Shown here one piece after another: positions 28,617-39,014 of a stretch of 64,000 nt of DNA. Positions within the stretch are counted from its first letter, which is position 1. Each line of letters begins with the position of its first letter. Source of the DNA: Haliea sp. (lineage in GTDB: Bacteria; Pseudomonadota; Gammaproteobacteria; Pseudomonadales; Halieaceae). The position numbers and the translations under genes are program-made. A model generated the notes under the pieces. It saw only the letters and a program-made list of their open reading frames with translations, was not told the origin of the DNA and did not search any database. The stretch lies in the NCBI GenBank assembly GCA_002862465.1, contig PKDD01000137.1, positions 1 through 64,000 on the forward strand. The letters are read 5' to 3'.

Positions 28617-30110
28617 ATGACCGCTATGACATTCGTCGCGAGAAACGTGGCAGACGCTGCCGCAGCTGCTAGTCAATGTGCCATCTTGCCTTTATTTCAA
28701 GATGAAAAATTAGCAGGTGCAGCATTAAAACTCGATAAGGCCTCCTCGGGATCCATAAAAGCTGCGCTTGAACTTGGCGACTTTACGGCCAAATTAGGTG
28801 AGAGTTTCATGTTAGTAGGAACAGGTCCCGCCAAACGCATATTGTTAATCGGGTGCGGGAATTCGAATACATTTAACCGAGAGGCAGCAAGAAAATTTAG
28901 TCAAACACTCTATCACGCACTGTCAAATAAGCAGGCTAGTGAGGCTATGTTGCACCTCGCAGGACTAGGACTAAAAGAAAAGGAAGCCAAATGGATGCTG
29001 GCGTATTTGGCTCGACACCTCGTTGCTGCCTCGTATCGGTATACCGCCACCATTTCTAAACCTAGGTCAGCAATGAAACTGAGCCGCTTGGTGATTAATA
29101 CCAAGGGCGCCCTAAAACTACAGCTGGCAAGTAGCGCACTAAACGAAGGCAAAGCCACCGGCCAAGGTATCGCTGAAGCCGCGAATCTTGCCAATTTGCC
29201 GGGCAATATTTGTACACCCTCTTATCTGGCGCAACAGGCCCGAAAATTAGCGCGCAGCAGTGGCAAGTTAAGTGTCAGCGTAGTGGACGAAAAGCAAATG
29301 CGAGCGCTGGGCATGGGCGCACTGCTATCAGTGTCTGCCGGCAGTGAACAATCTGCCAAGCTGATCGTAATGAATTACAAAGGCGCTAAAGCAGGCACCG
29401 ACCCTCAGGTGCTAGTTGGCAAAGGGATCACGTTTGATAGCGGCGGCATTTCACTAAAACCTGGCGCAAAGATGGACGAAATGAAATTTGATATGGGTGG
29501 TGCAGCTAGTGTTTTCGGCACTATGCATGCTGTAACAACGCTGGAACTGCCGCTAAACGTTGTAGCCATTGTCGCGGCGGCTGAAAACATGCCTGACGGA
29601 AGAGCGACCAAGCCAGGTGATATCGTGACCAGCATGTCGGGCAAAACAATCGAGGTACTTAATACCGATGCTGAGGGACGACTGGTGCTGTGCGATGCCC
29701 TGACCTATGCAGCGCGATTCAAGCCTGCAGCAGTCATCGACATTGCGACGCTCACAGGCGCATGTGTAGTGGCTTTGGGTTCCCATGCCACTGGGCTCTT
29801 CGCCAACGAAGACGCCTTGGCCGAACAATTGCTTGCCGCAGGGATCGATTCGCATGACCGCGCGTGGCGCATGCCGTTATGGGATGACTATCAGGCGCAG
29901 ATTAAAAGCAACTTCGCAGATTTAGCCAATATCGGCGGAGCCGGGGGTGGCTCGATTACCGCTGCGTGTTTTTTATCGTGCTTTGCACATGACTATAATT
30001 GGGCCCATCTTGATATCGCCGGATCTGGCTGGAATAGCGCACCAAAAGGCGCGACTGGGCGCCCCGTGGCGCTATTAACCCAGTATCTTCTAGATCGTGC
30101 AGGCGAATAG
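28617..30110 (+). CDS. pepA: Leucyl aminopeptidase (cytosol aminopeptidase)
   Basis: Di-metal M17 aminopeptidase that removes N-terminal residues in the cytosol. E. coli PepA also binds DNA in Xer recombination. The 497-residue protein has the metal-site segments VGKGITFDSGGISLKPG and FDMGGAAS and the family signature NTDAEGRLVLCDAL. The C-terminal ANIGGAGGGSITAACF is also normal. holC follows after two bases, as in other Gammaproteobacteria. Confidence 0.97.
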   Translation: MTAMTFVARNVADAAAAASQCAILPLFQDEKLAGAALKLDKASSGSIKAALELGDFTAKLGESFMLVGTGPAKRILLIGCGNSNTFNREAARKFSQTLYHALSNKQASEAMLHLAGLGLKEKEAKWMLAYLARHLVAASYRYTATISKPRSAMKLSRLVINTKGALKLQLASSALNEGKATGQGIAEAANLANLPGNICTPSYLAQQARKLARSSGKLSVSVVDEKQMRALGMGALLSVSAGSEQSAKLIVMNYKGAKAGTDPQVLVGKGITFDSGGISLKPGAKMDEMKFDMGGAASVFGTMHAVTTLELPLNVVAIVAAAENMPDGRATKPGDIVTSMSGKTIEVLNTDAEGRLVLCDALTYAARFKPAAVIDIATLTGACVVALGSHATGLFANEDALAEQLLAAGIDSHDRAWRMPLWDDYQAQIKSNFADLANIGGAGGGSITAACFLSCFAHDYNWAHLDIAGSGWNSAPKGATGRPVALLTQYLLDRAGE

Positions 30111-30112
30111 CA

Positions 30113-30532
30113 ATGACACTGGTTGGTTTTTACGTTGTGCAGACGTCTGATCCGAATCAGCGCTTGCAGGTTGCTGCGCGCTTAGCTGACAAGGCCTTTC
30201 AGAGGGGGCATCGCGTCTTTATAAATGCGACCGACGAGGCACAGGCGAACGCAATCAATGAACTCCTGTGGACCTTTCGGCCCACAAGTTTTCTTCCTCA
30301 CGGGCTTCACGAGCAAGAACACTCAGAGACTATTGCTATAGGCTGGGGGCAAGAGCCCGAGACACACAACGACCTTTTAATTAATTTGCAACTGGCAATT
30401 CCATCTTTTTTTAGTCGATTTCAGCGTGTCGCCGAAGTCGTCACACAGGAACCCGACAGTCTCGCAGCGCTGCGGAAATCTTGGATATTTTATAAAGAAC
30501 GCGGCTATCAGTTAGAAAAACACGATCTCTAG
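30113..30532 (+). CDS. holC: DNA polymerase III chi subunit
   Basis: The chi subunit of the clamp loader links the replisome to single-strand binding protein. The 139-residue protein matches HolC in length and in the segments VGFYVVQTSDPNQRLQVAA and NELLWTFRPTSFLPHG. ATG 30113 lies two bases after the pepA stop. In E. coli and Pseudomonas the neighbours are also pepA and valS. Confidence 0.93.
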   Translation: MTLVGFYVVQTSDPNQRLQVAARLADKAFQRGHRVFINATDEAQANAINELLWTFRPTSFLPHGLHEQEHSETIAIGWGQEPETHNDLLINLQLAIPSFFSRFQRVAEVVTQEPDSLAALRKSWIFYKERGYQLEKHDL

Positions 30533-30660
30533 TTGCAACGCGTCAGACCTCTCGGAGATCTCGTGATTCCGATCAGCGAGCGACTACCGTATACTCTGCC
30601 TGATGCGCCGGCAGAAGACTCTTGCTGGCTTAATGAGCTTTTTTCCGGATTCACTGAGTT

Positions 30661-33429
30661 ATGGATAAAACATTCCAGCCCGCTAACATTGAAACCCGCT
30701 GGTATCAGGAGTGGGAAGACAAAGGATACTTTGCCCCCCAAGGTGGAGAACAATCCTATAGCATCATGATTCCCCCGCCTAATGTGACTGGCAATCTCCA
30801 CATGGGGCATGGATTCCAAGAAGCCATCATGGACGCCCTTATTCGATACCATCGTATGTCTGGCTGCAACACACTCTGGCAGGCCGGCACCGATCACGCG
30901 GGTATAGCCACGCAAATGGTGGTTGAGCGACAGCTAGAAGGACAAGGAATTAATCGTTATGACCTTGGACGTGAAAAGTTTGTTGAAAAAATTTGGGAGT
31001 GGAAAGAAAAATCGGGTGGCGCTATTACCCAACAGATGCGGCGTCTTGGTGCCTCCCTAGACTGGTCTCGCGAACGCTTCACCATGGACCCGGGACTCTC
31101 TAAGGCGGTCCAGCATGTGTTTATTAGACTTTATCGGGAAGGCCTCATTTACCGTGGCCAGAGACTGGTTAACTGGGATCCAGTGCTTCATACAGCTATC
31201 TCTGACCTCGAGGTCATTTCCGAAGAAGAGCGGGGCCATATGTGGCACTTCAAGTATCCACTGGCTAGCGGTGAAGGCCACCTCACAGTGGCCACCACTC
31301 GCCCCGAAACGATGCTGGGCGACTGCGCAGTAGCTGTTCACCCGGAAGACAAACGCTACGCAAATCTTATTGGACTCGCCATTACACTGCCGCTGTGTGA
31401 TCGCGAAATACCAATAATCGCTGATGACTATGTCGACCGCGAATTTGGCACCGGTTGCGTCAAAATCACGCCGGCACACGATTTCAACGACTACGAGATG
31501 GGTCGGCGGCATGGACTGCCGCTAATCAACATTTTAAACGATGATGCGGTGATTAACGACACGGCCCCAATAAGTTATCGTGGCCTTGACCGACTCGAGG
31601 CAAGGGCACGGGTGGTTGCGGATATGGAAGCATTGGGTTTGCTCGACAAAGTCGCAGACCACACGCTCAGCGTGCCGCGTGGCGACCGCTCTGGAGTCGT
31701 TATCGAGCCCTACCTAACCGATCAGTGGTATGTCGACGCCAAAAAGATGGCCACACCTGCCATCGCGGCCGTAGAGAATGGGGATATCCAGTTCGTCCCC
31801 AAACAGTGGGAAAATACCTACTTCGCATGGATGCGGGACATTCAGGACTGGTGTATCAGTCGCCAATTGTGGTGGGGACATCGCATCCCTGCATGGTATG
31901 ACACCGACGGTAACTTTTATGTTGGAGAGAACGAAGAGGCTGTGCGCCAGGAAAACACGCTAGGAGACACAGTAATACTGCGGCAGGATGAGGATGTTCT
32001 TGATACATGGTTTTCTTCGGCACTGTGGACCTTTTCAACCTTAGGCTGGCCGGAAGAAACGGAGGAATTGGCCACTTTTCATCCGAGCACTGTACTGGTA
32101 ACCGGATTCGATATCATCTTCTTTTGGGTCGCTCGAATGATTATGATGACATTACATCTGCTTGAGGAGGTCCCATTCCACACCGTTTACATACATGGTT
32201 TAGTCCGCGATAGCGACGGCCAAAAAATGTCTAAATCCAAGGGCAATGTTATCGACCCCACTGACCTTATCGATGGCATAGGACTCGAGGAACTAGTTCT
32301 CAAGCGCACCAGCGGCATGATGCAACCACAGCTTGCAGCTAAAATTGAAAAATCCACACGTCGGCAATTCCCGAGCGGGATAGAGTCTTATGGCACCGAC
32401 GCATTACGCTTCACCTATTATTCACTCGCTTCGACCGGCCGTGATATTAAGTTCGACATTGGCCGCATCGAAGGCCACCGAAATTTTTGCAACAAAATCT
32501 GGAATGCTGCGCGTTATGTACTGATGAATTGCGAGAAAGAGGATTGTGGTACCTCAAACAAGGCAGCGGTGGAGTTGAGCCTGGCCGATCGATGGATTCG
32601 CAGTAAGGTTCAAGAGACGGCTGCAGAGGTGACGCGCGCGGTCGCCAACTATCGCTTTGATCTTGCGTCGCAGGCTTTGTATGAATTCATCTGGAACGAG
32701 TACTGCGACTGGTACCTAGAACTATCGAAATCTGTGCTATGGGACGATGGCGCTTCGCCCGAAGCAAAACGCGGCACGCGTCAAACTCTGATTCGTGTGT
32801 TGGAGATATCGCTGCGACTGCTGCACCCCATGATGCCGTTCATTACCGAAGAAATTTGGCAGTCGGTGGGGGCCTTAGCTGGAAAATCAGGGCCGACCAT
32901 CATGTTGCAACCCTACCCAGAGCCCAATGAACACGAGATAGACGTCCGTGCAAATAAAGATATTGAGTGGCTTAAAATGGTTATCGAAGGCATCCGAAAC
33001 ATTCGTGGCGAAATGAGTATTCCTCCTGGAAAGGAGCTCTCAGTGCTTCTGCGTAATGGAGATGAAAATGATCGACAGAGACTGTCTACAAATTCGCAAT
33101 ATCTGAGAAAGCTGGCTAAGATTAACAAAATTGATTGGCTAGGGGTGGATGATGCGGTTCCACTTGCCGCGACGTCACTGGCTGGAGAGTTGGAGATATT
33201 GGTGCCGATGGCGGGACTCATCGATAAAGAAGCAGAAATCGTGCGGCTTAGTCGCGAAATTGGCAAACTTGAAAATGATCTAACGCGCCTACAAGGTAAG
33301 TTAGGTAATGCAGCGTTTGTCGATAAGGCACCGGCCGCTGTGGTGGCGAAGGAACAGAATAAAATGCAAGCACAACAGCAGGCCCTTGAGACTTTGCAGC
33401 AGCGATTAAGCCGTATCCGGGATATTTGA
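30661..33429 (+). CDS. valS: Valyl-tRNA synthetase
   Basis: Class I aminoacyl-tRNA synthetase that charges tRNA-Val. At 922 residues it has the bacterial length. The ATP-site HIGH motif is HMGH in [15 protein letters not shown] and the second signature is [12 protein letters not shown]. The editing domain shows [10 protein letters not shown], and the C-terminal arm is a coiled coil (from about residue 860, rich in Leu and Lys). The ATG at 30661 follows 128 bases that show no gene or clear leader. Confidence 0.97.
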   Translation: MDKTFQPANIETRWYQEWEDKGYFAPQGGEQSYSIMIPPPNVTGNLHMGHGFQEAIMDALIRYHRMSGCNTLWQAGTDHAGIATQMVVERQLEGQGINRYDLGREKFVEKIWEWKEKSGGAITQQMRRLGASLDWSRERFTMDPGLSKAVQHVFIRLYREGLIYRGQRLVNWDPVLHTAISDLEVISEEERGHMWHFKYPLASGEGHLTVATTRPETMLGDCAVAVHPEDKRYANLIGLAITLPLCDREIPIIADDYVDREFGTGCVKITPAHDFNDYEMGRRHGLPLINILNDDAVINDTAPISYRGLDRLEARARVVADMEALGLLDKVADHTLSVPRGDRSGVVIEPYLTDQWYVDAKKMATPAIAAVENGDIQFVPKQWENTYFAWMRDIQDWCISRQLWWGHRIPAWYDTDGNFYVGENEEAVRQENTLGDTVILRQDEDVLDTWFSSALWTFSTLGWPEETEELATFHPSTVLVTGFDIIFFWVARMIMMTLHLLEEVPFHTVYIHGLVRDSDGQKMSKSKGNVIDPTDLIDGIGLEELVLKRTSGMMQPQLAAKIEKSTRRQFPSGIESYGTDALRFTYYSLASTGRDIKFDIGRIEGHRNFCNKIWNAARYVLMNCEKEDCGTSNKAAVELSLADRWIRSKVQETAAEVTRAVANYRFDLASQALYEFIWNEYCDWYLELSKSVLWDDGASPEAKRGTRQTLIRVLEISLRLLHPMMPFITEEIWQSVGALAGKSGPTIMLQPYPEPNEHEIDVRANKDIEWLKMVIEGIRNIRGEMSIPPGKELSVLLRNGDENDRQRLSTNSQYLRKLAKINKIDWLGVDDAVPLAATSLAGELEILVPMAGLIDKEAEIVRLSREIGKLENDLTRLQGKLGNAAFVDKAPAAVVAKEQNKMQAQQQALETLQQRLSRIRDI

Positions 33430-33518
33430 GCCTTGTGTTAAGAAAACTTCCGCGTTGAAGACACTCTTTCGCTGTGCGCCTAACATACTAAAATAAAATG
33501 AAAATTCAGGGAGGGGCA

Positions 33519-33731
33519 ATGAGCGATCGAATATGTGGCGCAGTTAAGTGGTTCAATAACGCCAAGGGATTCGGCTTTATCACGAGGCAGAACAGCGAAG
33601 AGGACGTTTTTGTGCACTTCAGATCGATACAAGGTGAAGGTTTTCGCACCCTTAATGAAGGCCAAGCGGTAGAATTTACGCTTACCGAGGGTCCTAAAGG
33701 CCTACAAGCTGAAGATGTCTTAAAGCTCTGA
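33519..33731 (+). CDS. Cold-shock-domain protein
   Basis: A 70-residue single cold-shock domain that binds single-stranded RNA or DNA. The RNP motifs are KGFGFIT and [11 protein letters not shown] 33519 is selected over the upstream ATG 33498 because GGGAGGGG lies just before it. It differs from ordinary CspA by [10 protein letters not shown] in place of the common HSAI-type segment, a variant shared with the CSD of the following gene. It probably acts as an RNA chaperone; whether cold induces it is unknown. Confidence 0.9.
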   Translation: MSDRICGAVKWFNNAKGFGFITRQNSEEDVFVHFRSIQGEGFRTLNEGQAVEFTLTEGPKGLQAEDVLKL

Positions 33732-33944
33732 ACAACGCACGTGCTGTGACGGAAAATAGGCACTGAGATTCAGGTGAACAGGCAATTAGCGCGCTATGCC
33801 ACTTTTCGCAAGCGCCAAAGACGATCCACCTCGAAATACGACTTATTTTCTGTGAGGCATTCCCATCAGCGCCATTGATGTTAGAATGCTCCGCGCCTAG
33901 ATCACCCTGCAATCCTGACCCTGTAAATCATTGGGAGGAAATCG

Positions 33945-34367
33945 ATGAGCCTCATTACAAAACTTATTATCAGTCTCGTTATCGCTGTCATAGCTTCAAC
34001 GCTCACCACGCTGGTCCTTGATGGGGAACCATTCAACCCGCAGATGCTGCTAGCATTTTTTGCAGCGACAGCTGCAACCGCGCTTCTTGTTCGCGATAAG
34101 GTCACTTCTTCTGGAGAGACTAGTGAGACGGATACCCAATTCCAGTCGGCATCAGACACGTCGCGTGATCGTGGAACAGTGAAATGGTTTAATGTCTCAA
34201 AAGGTTTTGGCTTCATTACCAAGGACGATGGTGAGGAAATTTTTGTTCACTTCCGCTCTATCCGCGGTGAAGGCCGTCGTGGTCTTCGTGATGGTCAAGT
34301 TGTAAGTTTCATTGTGACCGAAAGCGAAAAGGGACCGCAGGCTGAGGACGTGCTAGGAGAGGACTGA
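33945..34367 (+). CDS. Membrane-anchored cold-shock-domain protein
   Basis: A 140-residue protein with two N-terminal hydrophobic helices (about 4-25 and 32-50), a polar linker and a C-terminal cold-shock domain (about 75-140) with KGFGFIT and IFVHFRSI. The CSD resembles that of the gene at 33519. This suggests duplication with gain of a membrane anchor, or relationship to the membrane-CSD proteins of some marine Gammaproteobacteria. It could tether RNA binding to the inner membrane. ATG 33945 has GGGAGG upstream. It converges on a TetR gene with nine bases between. Confidence 0.85.
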   Translation: MSLITKLIISLVIAVIASTLTTLVLDGEPFNPQMLLAFFAATAATALLVRDKVTSSGETSETDTQFQSASDTSRDRGTVKWFNVSKGFGFITKDDGEEIFVHFRSIRGEGRRGLRDGQVVSFIVTESEKGPQAEDVLGED

Positions 34368-34376
34368 CGGGAAAGT

Positions 34377-35024
34377 TCAGTCGCCGATTAGGATACTCTG
34401 CCAATAAAGACGAATCATCCGCGCGCCCTCATGCAGTATGCTTTCAGCTGAGGGTGAGCCGTCCTCTAGCGCCATCTCGACGATGAGGTAGGCTGAATCT
34501 ACTGTCAGCCGTGATTGTGCCATAGTCAACTGATCAACCGGCCGGCCGATAAGTGTAGCCGCTGTCGCAGCAAGTCGATTAGAGGCGGACATGTGGGCTG
34601 CGAGTCGAGCCTCGCGCAAAGGCTCGACTGCTCGCAAAGCCTGCACCACCTCCAAGCCTCCTACCTGTTGCTGGGTGACATCGTAGATGCGCTTGAGCAA
34701 GCCGTAGATACCATCCAATAAAAAGTGTAGGTTACCCTGCTCTGAATATTCCTCAACCCACTCCTGAAAAGCCGCACTTTGTTTATCGATACATGCAGAG
34801 CTCAACGCGTTTAGGACAGCATATTTATTCGGAAAGTAGCGGTAAAGCGCAGGCACAGAAACGCCGGCTCTCTCAGCGACCAGATTAGTAGAGATACGCT
34901 CAACCCCGACCTCAACTAGGAGCTCTGATGCGGCCATGAGAATTGCTTCATACGTGCGCTTAGCCCTCTGCTGCTTCGGCTTATTTTTTCCTGTAAGTTC
35001 AACCCGCTCCTTGAACCTAACCAT
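34377..35024 (-). CDS. TetR-family transcriptional regulator
   Basis: A 215-residue regulator. The N-terminal helix-turn-helix is VAERAGVSVPALYRYFPNKY and the remaining all-helical ligand domain is variable. It has a short basic N-terminus (KNKPKQQRAKRTY). It is divergent from the methyltransferase gene at 35318, and the 293-base region between them should contain its operator, but no palindrome was recognised. The ligand is unknown. Confidence 0.9.
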   Translation of the reverse strand: MVRFKERVELTGKNKPKQQRAKRTYEAILMAASELLVEVGVERISTNLVAERAGVSVPALYRYFPNKYAVLNALSSACIDKQSAAFQEWVEEYSEQGNLHFLLDGIYGLLKRIYDVTQQQVGGLEVVQALRAVEPLREARLAAHMSASNRLAATAATLIGRPVDQLTMAQSRLTVDSAYLIVEMALEDGSPSAESILHEGARMIRLYWQSILIGD

Positions 35025-35317
35025 GCCTGGTTACCTTTCTTGCTCGACAATACTAATTTAAATGTCTAAAAGGCCATCGTATCCTAGCGAACAAACGTGT
35101 TCCAGCGTCACCATCTGATCGAGCCAAAATAAATAGGCATAACCTGATGGGGCACGGCGTATAATCGAAGTATCATCGCGGCGTCCAGCAAGTTACATAA
35201 TTTAGTGGCAAATGTTGTGGACCCCGGCGAACAATACTTTTATTCTCGCACGCGGTTTCTGCAGTGTTTGAACATATGCAACGTGAACCAAACCCTTGCA
35301 AATTGAAAGGAATTACC

Positions 35318-35941
35318 TTGAATAAGAGTAAACCGATAACAGGACACCGGTTTCGCGGCGTTACGATGCCCACCAGTTCTCATCCATTAATTAGGCAGGT
35401 TAGGCGCGAGGGCGCTAAACCCTCTATACACGGCAATAAACTCTGGAAATCTAGTCGCCTGCTCATAGACTACTTGGGCAAAAATCGGCCGGAACATAGC
35501 AACACGGTTATTGATGTCGGCTGCGGCTGGGGGATTTCTGGTATCTGGTGTGCCAAGACATTGGGTTCTCGGGTGACATCTGCTGATGCGGACCCAGATG
35601 TATTTCCATACTTACAAGTATCCGCTCTCCTGAACGGAGTCTCCACTGCATCCCTCGTATCTACCTTCGAAAAATTAACGACCAAGCAGTTGTCTCAGTT
35701 CGATATGCTGATCGCTGCAGACATCTGTTTCTGGGATGAATTAGTGGACCCTGTTTTCAATATGGTCAATCGAGCGGTCAAGGCCGGGGTAAAACACATT
35801 GTGATCGCTGATCCAGAGCGCTCAACCTTTTTTGACATGGCAAAGCGCTGTGAAGAGCGTTTCTCTGCTGAGGTTATCGAGTGGAAAACTCTCAAGCCAG
35901 TCGAGGCGCGTGGTGCTCTGATGATTTTGCAAAATGCGTAG
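35318..35941 (+). CDS. SAM-dependent methyltransferase
   Basis: Class I methyltransferase with the SAM loop VIDVGCGWGISGIWCAK and the later acidic SADADPD that binds the SAM ribose. The frame is open from GTG 35264 and ATG 35276, but a TTG at 35318 has AAAGGA seven bases upstream, so about 207 residues is preferred. DMLIAADICFWDELV resembles motif IV. It is similar in outline to the METTL/ETFB-lysine-type protein methyltransferases; the substrate is not known. A 19-base sequence at its stop is repeated at the stop of the next gene. Confidence 0.8.
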   Translation: MNKSKPITGHRFRGVTMPTSSHPLIRQVRREGAKPSIHGNKLWKSSRLLIDYLGKNRPEHSNTVIDVGCGWGISGIWCAKTLGSRVTSADADPDVFPYLQVSALLNGVSTASLVSTFEKLTTKQLSQFDMLIAADICFWDELVDPVFNMVNRAVKAGVKHIVIADPERSTFFDMAKRCEERFSAEVIEWKTLKPVEARGALMILQNA

Positions 35942-35957
35942 ACCTGTGTTGTTGTAA
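35939..35957 (+). repeat. First copy of a 19-bp direct repeat at a stop codon
   Basis: TAGACCTGTG, two variable bases, then GTTGTAA. Its first three bases are the methyltransferase stop codon. The matching copy is at 37912-37930, at the stop of the next gene; 17 of 19 bases agree. Confidence 0.5.
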
Positions 35958-36225
35958 ACCCAGTTCAAATAGCCCTCCAAATACAATTTTTATGCCAAAT
36001 AGTTGCCTTGTTGGGCCTTTTTTAGGGTGTCTTTCTGGCCTGAAGGAAGCTTCGGTGGTATAAATAGACCTTATATTCAGCAGCGAATCAGCCAGCGCGA
36101 GATGCGCTAAATTTTTAGCCCTAACAATCTGCTTGGTAAGAACAAGCACCCAACGGGCAATTCGTCAGACTGGAGTATCGTCAGGCAAATCAGATGCGCG
36201 CCTCCTAAGGCCCCCTTGAGAAATT

Positions 36226-37914
36226 ATGAAACAGTTAGGAATACTTGACTCCGCCTTCGTCAATTTGGAGCAAACCAATACCCCTCAACACATCGGCAGT
36301 TTGGGAATTTATGACCCGTCAACTGCGCCTGGAGGATTTGTTCGTTTTAAGGATGTCATCGCCAGCTTTGAGCGTCGTCTCGGAGGGCTACCTTTATTTA
36401 GAACGCGATTAGTAGAGGTCCCCGGTGGCATGGATAGGCCCTACTGGATAAAAGACGCGAACTTTGACGTAGAGTTCCATCTTCGACATATTGCATTGCC
36501 GCAACCCGGCGATTGGCGACAGCTATGTATCCAGGCAGCCCGCCTCCACTCTCGCCCACTGGATATGTCTCGGCCACTCTGGGAAGCCTATATCATCGAA
36601 GGTCTAGACAACATTCCAAACCTTCCCAAGGGCTGTTTCGCTGTCTACACTAAAATGCACCATTCCATGGTCGACGGCGCGGGCGGCTCATCTTTTATAA
36701 CGGCCTTGCACGATCTCGTGCCAAATCCAGAGCAACAACCCAGCTGGGAGACTGAGCCGCGTCTAGTAGATACAGCGCCTTCGGTTGCGGAACTAATGAC
36801 AAAAGCGACACTCAATGGAGCGAAAAATACGGTACAACTGCTCACAGGCTCGATCAGAAGCGCAAAAGATCTGACGCAATATGCGATCGATATTGCGCGC
36901 AAAGAAGTCGCGCCTCCGGATATATCTGCACCCAAAACGATTCTAAACAAGCCCGTTGGCCCTCATCGTGTTTTTGACGCAGCAGAATTTCCTCTAGAAG
37001 GCTTTAAGGACATCAAAACTGCTGTAGGCGCCACGATAAACGACGTGGCGCTCACAGTAATTGGCGGCGCTCTGCAACGCTACCTGCTTTCGAAGGGTGA
37101 AGCACCGCAGGAGGGCTCTCTTGCAACGACTATGCCTTTGAACATGCGAACTAGGCGCAGAGCCACCGACGAGAACAATCAGGTAGGGTCAGTGTTCGCT
37201 TCACTGCATACCGATATTACTGATCCGGTTCAACGAATCGCTGCAATCAAAGAGTCAACTGAAGAAGCTAAGGTTAGCGGCGAAGCAAGCCCTATGGTCG
37301 ATGCGCTGATGCTGGCGGGTGTGCTTGCTCCAGCGATCTCGAAATCAGTGGCCAGTTTCTGGTCGCGCAATCAGCTGTCGAAACATCTGCCAGTAAACAT
37401 ATCGACCTGTATTTCTAATGTAGCAGGCCCCAACTTTCCGCTGTATTGCGCAGGCGCTAAAATGGTAGATTACTACGGACTAGGCGTGTTGACACCCGGC
37501 ATGGGGATTTTCCACCTCGCATTCAGCTACTCCGGCAAACTTACTCTGTCCGTACTAGCGGACCGAGACATCATGCCTGACCCCGAGTTCTATCATGATT
37601 GCCTAGTCGCTGCCTATGAAGAACTCTACGCAGCTGCGGCCAAACTGGAACCGGCGCGACGAAAAACGGCAGCAGTTGCCGCGAAAGCGAAAATCCGATC
37701 ACCCAAAAGAGCACAGGCCCCCATTAGGTCAATAGGTGAGGTAGCGCCCAAGCTGCGGTCTAAAACGCGCGCGTCCACGGATGCTTCGGCAAAACGAACA
37801 ACAAAACCTAAAAATCCGATTACGGCCGCGGCAAAGACTCGCATCATCGCGACACCAAAAAAGAAAGGTAGCATTGCTGTAAAAAAACGAGCGGCCAGCA
37901 AATCAAAATCCTAG
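36226..37914 (+). CDS. Wax ester synthase/acyl-CoA:diacylglycerol acyltransferase with basic tail
   Basis: WS/DGAT enzyme that esterifies fatty alcohol or diacylglycerol with acyl-CoA to make storage lipid. The catalytic HHxxxDG is HHSMVDG at residues 145-151. The C-terminal family segment NVAGPNFPLYCAGAKMV is present. Normal enzymes end at about residue 470. Here a tail of about 90 residues, rich in Lys, Ala, Arg and Ser and histone-H1-like, is added. It may bind DNA, lipid droplets or acidic membrane. ATG 36226 is the start. The organism probably has further copies elsewhere. Confidence 0.92.
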   Translation: MKQLGILDSAFVNLEQTNTPQHIGSLGIYDPSTAPGGFVRFKDVIASFERRLGGLPLFRTRLVEVPGGMDRPYWIKDANFDVEFHLRHIALPQPGDWRQLCIQAARLHSRPLDMSRPLWEAYIIEGLDNIPNLPKGCFAVYTKMHHSMVDGAGGSSFITALHDLVPNPEQQPSWETEPRLVDTAPSVAELMTKATLNGAKNTVQLLTGSIRSAKDLTQYAIDIARKEVAPPDISAPKTILNKPVGPHRVFDAAEFPLEGFKDIKTAVGATINDVALTVIGGALQRYLLSKGEAPQEGSLATTMPLNMRTRRRATDENNQVGSVFASLHTDITDPVQRIAAIKESTEEAKVSGEASPMVDALMLAGVLAPAISKSVASFWSRNQLSKHLPVNISTCISNVAGPNFPLYCAGAKMVDYYGLGVLTPGMGIFHLAFSYSGKLTLSVLADRDIMPDPEFYHDCLVAAYEELYAAAAKLEPARRKTAAVAAKAKIRSPKRAQAPIRSIGEVAPKLRSKTRASTDASAKRTTKPKNPITAAAKTRIIATPKKKGSIAVKKRAASKSKS

Positions 37915-37930
37915 ACCTGTGAAGTTGTAA
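37912..37930 (+). repeat. Second copy of the 19-bp direct repeat at a stop codon
   Basis: This copy begins with the stop codon of the WS/DGAT gene and differs from the copy at 35939 at the two middle bases. It has no obvious hairpin. Confidence 0.5.
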
Positions 37931-38039
37931 CAAGGCCAATTGGTGATGCATCTAAAGTGCAAAGCGTGATTACTAGTAGAGGAAGATTCAGCCTGATAGC
38001 CGTTACCCTTTGTCTCGGCACTCTGGTCGGAACCGGTAA

Positions 38040-38915
38040 ATGTATGACTTCAGGCAGTCACAAGCTATGAGCAAAAAAAGTCGCCGCGACATACCGCACT
38101 TTAAGACACCCATCATAGAAACTCATTGCCACCTAGATTATCTAGACCAGGCGGAACTCGAAATCACCCTAAAAAAATCACGCCAAGTCGGTATAGAGCG
38201 AATTATCACTATTGCTGTTTCCGCCGGCAACCTCGATAGCGTGTTGCGGCTCGCCAAGTCTTCCGCAAACATATGGGGTACTCAGGGAATTCATCCACAT
38301 GAGGCCGATTCCTATTCTTCCGAGATTGATGCGATCATTCGAGAGAATGCCGGTCACAATAAAATCCTTGCGGTAGGTGAAATTGGCCTAGACTACTTTT
38401 ACGACCATGCAGATCGAGCCGTTCAGCGTTCCGCATTTGAGCAGCAACTGCAGACTGCCATAGAACTCGATCTACCCGTCGTCATCCACACTCGTGATGC
38501 CGATGACGATACAAAAGATATACTGAGAAATTGTAGTGCGTCCCTTGCCCGCAAAGGCGTGATACATAGCTTTACCTCCTCTTTAGCATTGGCAGAGTTC
38601 TGTCTTGAAGAAGGATTTATGCTGGGTTTCAACGGCATCGCTACCTTCAACAGTGCCGATAACGTGCGGCAAGTTGTGGCCGCCACGCCTATGAACCAGT
38701 TATTACTGGAAACTGATGCCCCGTATCTAACCCCTGTACCATACCGAGGTAGACCTAACGCGCCCTACTATCTGCCCTTCATTGCTGAAACCCTTGCCAA
38801 TATCAAGAAAGTCGATATTGAAGACTTATTACAACAGGCCTATCGCAATAGTATGGATATTTTTTTCTCTGACATTAGTGAACCACAGCCAACAGCATCC
38901 CCAGCATCAGGTTAA
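38040..38915 (+). CDS. TatD-family metal-dependent deoxyribonuclease
   Basis: Metal-dependent hydrolase of the TatD/YcfH family, TIM-barrel DNases with roles in DNA processing and repair. The N-terminal metal motif is ETHCHLDYL. Others are GEIGLDYFYD, VVIHTRDAD (metal His) and LLETDAPYLTP with the catalytic Asp. ATG 38040 gives 291 residues; ATG 38067 is a possible later start giving 282. It precedes rapA on the same strand by about 100 bases. Confidence 0.9.
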   Translation: MYDFRQSQAMSKKSRRDIPHFKTPIIETHCHLDYLDQAELEITLKKSRQVGIERIITIAVSAGNLDSVLRLAKSSANIWGTQGIHPHEADSYSSEIDAIIRENAGHNKILAVGEIGLDYFYDHADRAVQRSAFEQQLQTAIELDLPVVIHTRDADDDTKDILRNCSASLARKGVIHSFTSSLALAEFCLEEGFMLGFNGIATFNSADNVRQVVAATPMNQLLLETDAPYLTPVPYRGRPNAPYYLPFIAETLANIKKVDIEDLLQQAYRNSMDIFFSDISEPQPTASPASG

Positions 38916-39014
38916 ATTCTCATATACTAGATTCATACTTATCTATGCTTTCAATGGTAGACTATTGCGCGGTTCGATTGCGCTTTTCTTCAATATCACA
39001 GGCACACCTTTTTG

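Noticed and set aside
30533..30769. Plus-strand frame of 78 codons between holC and valS
   Set aside because: It overlaps the start of valS in another frame and has no clear start signal or family.
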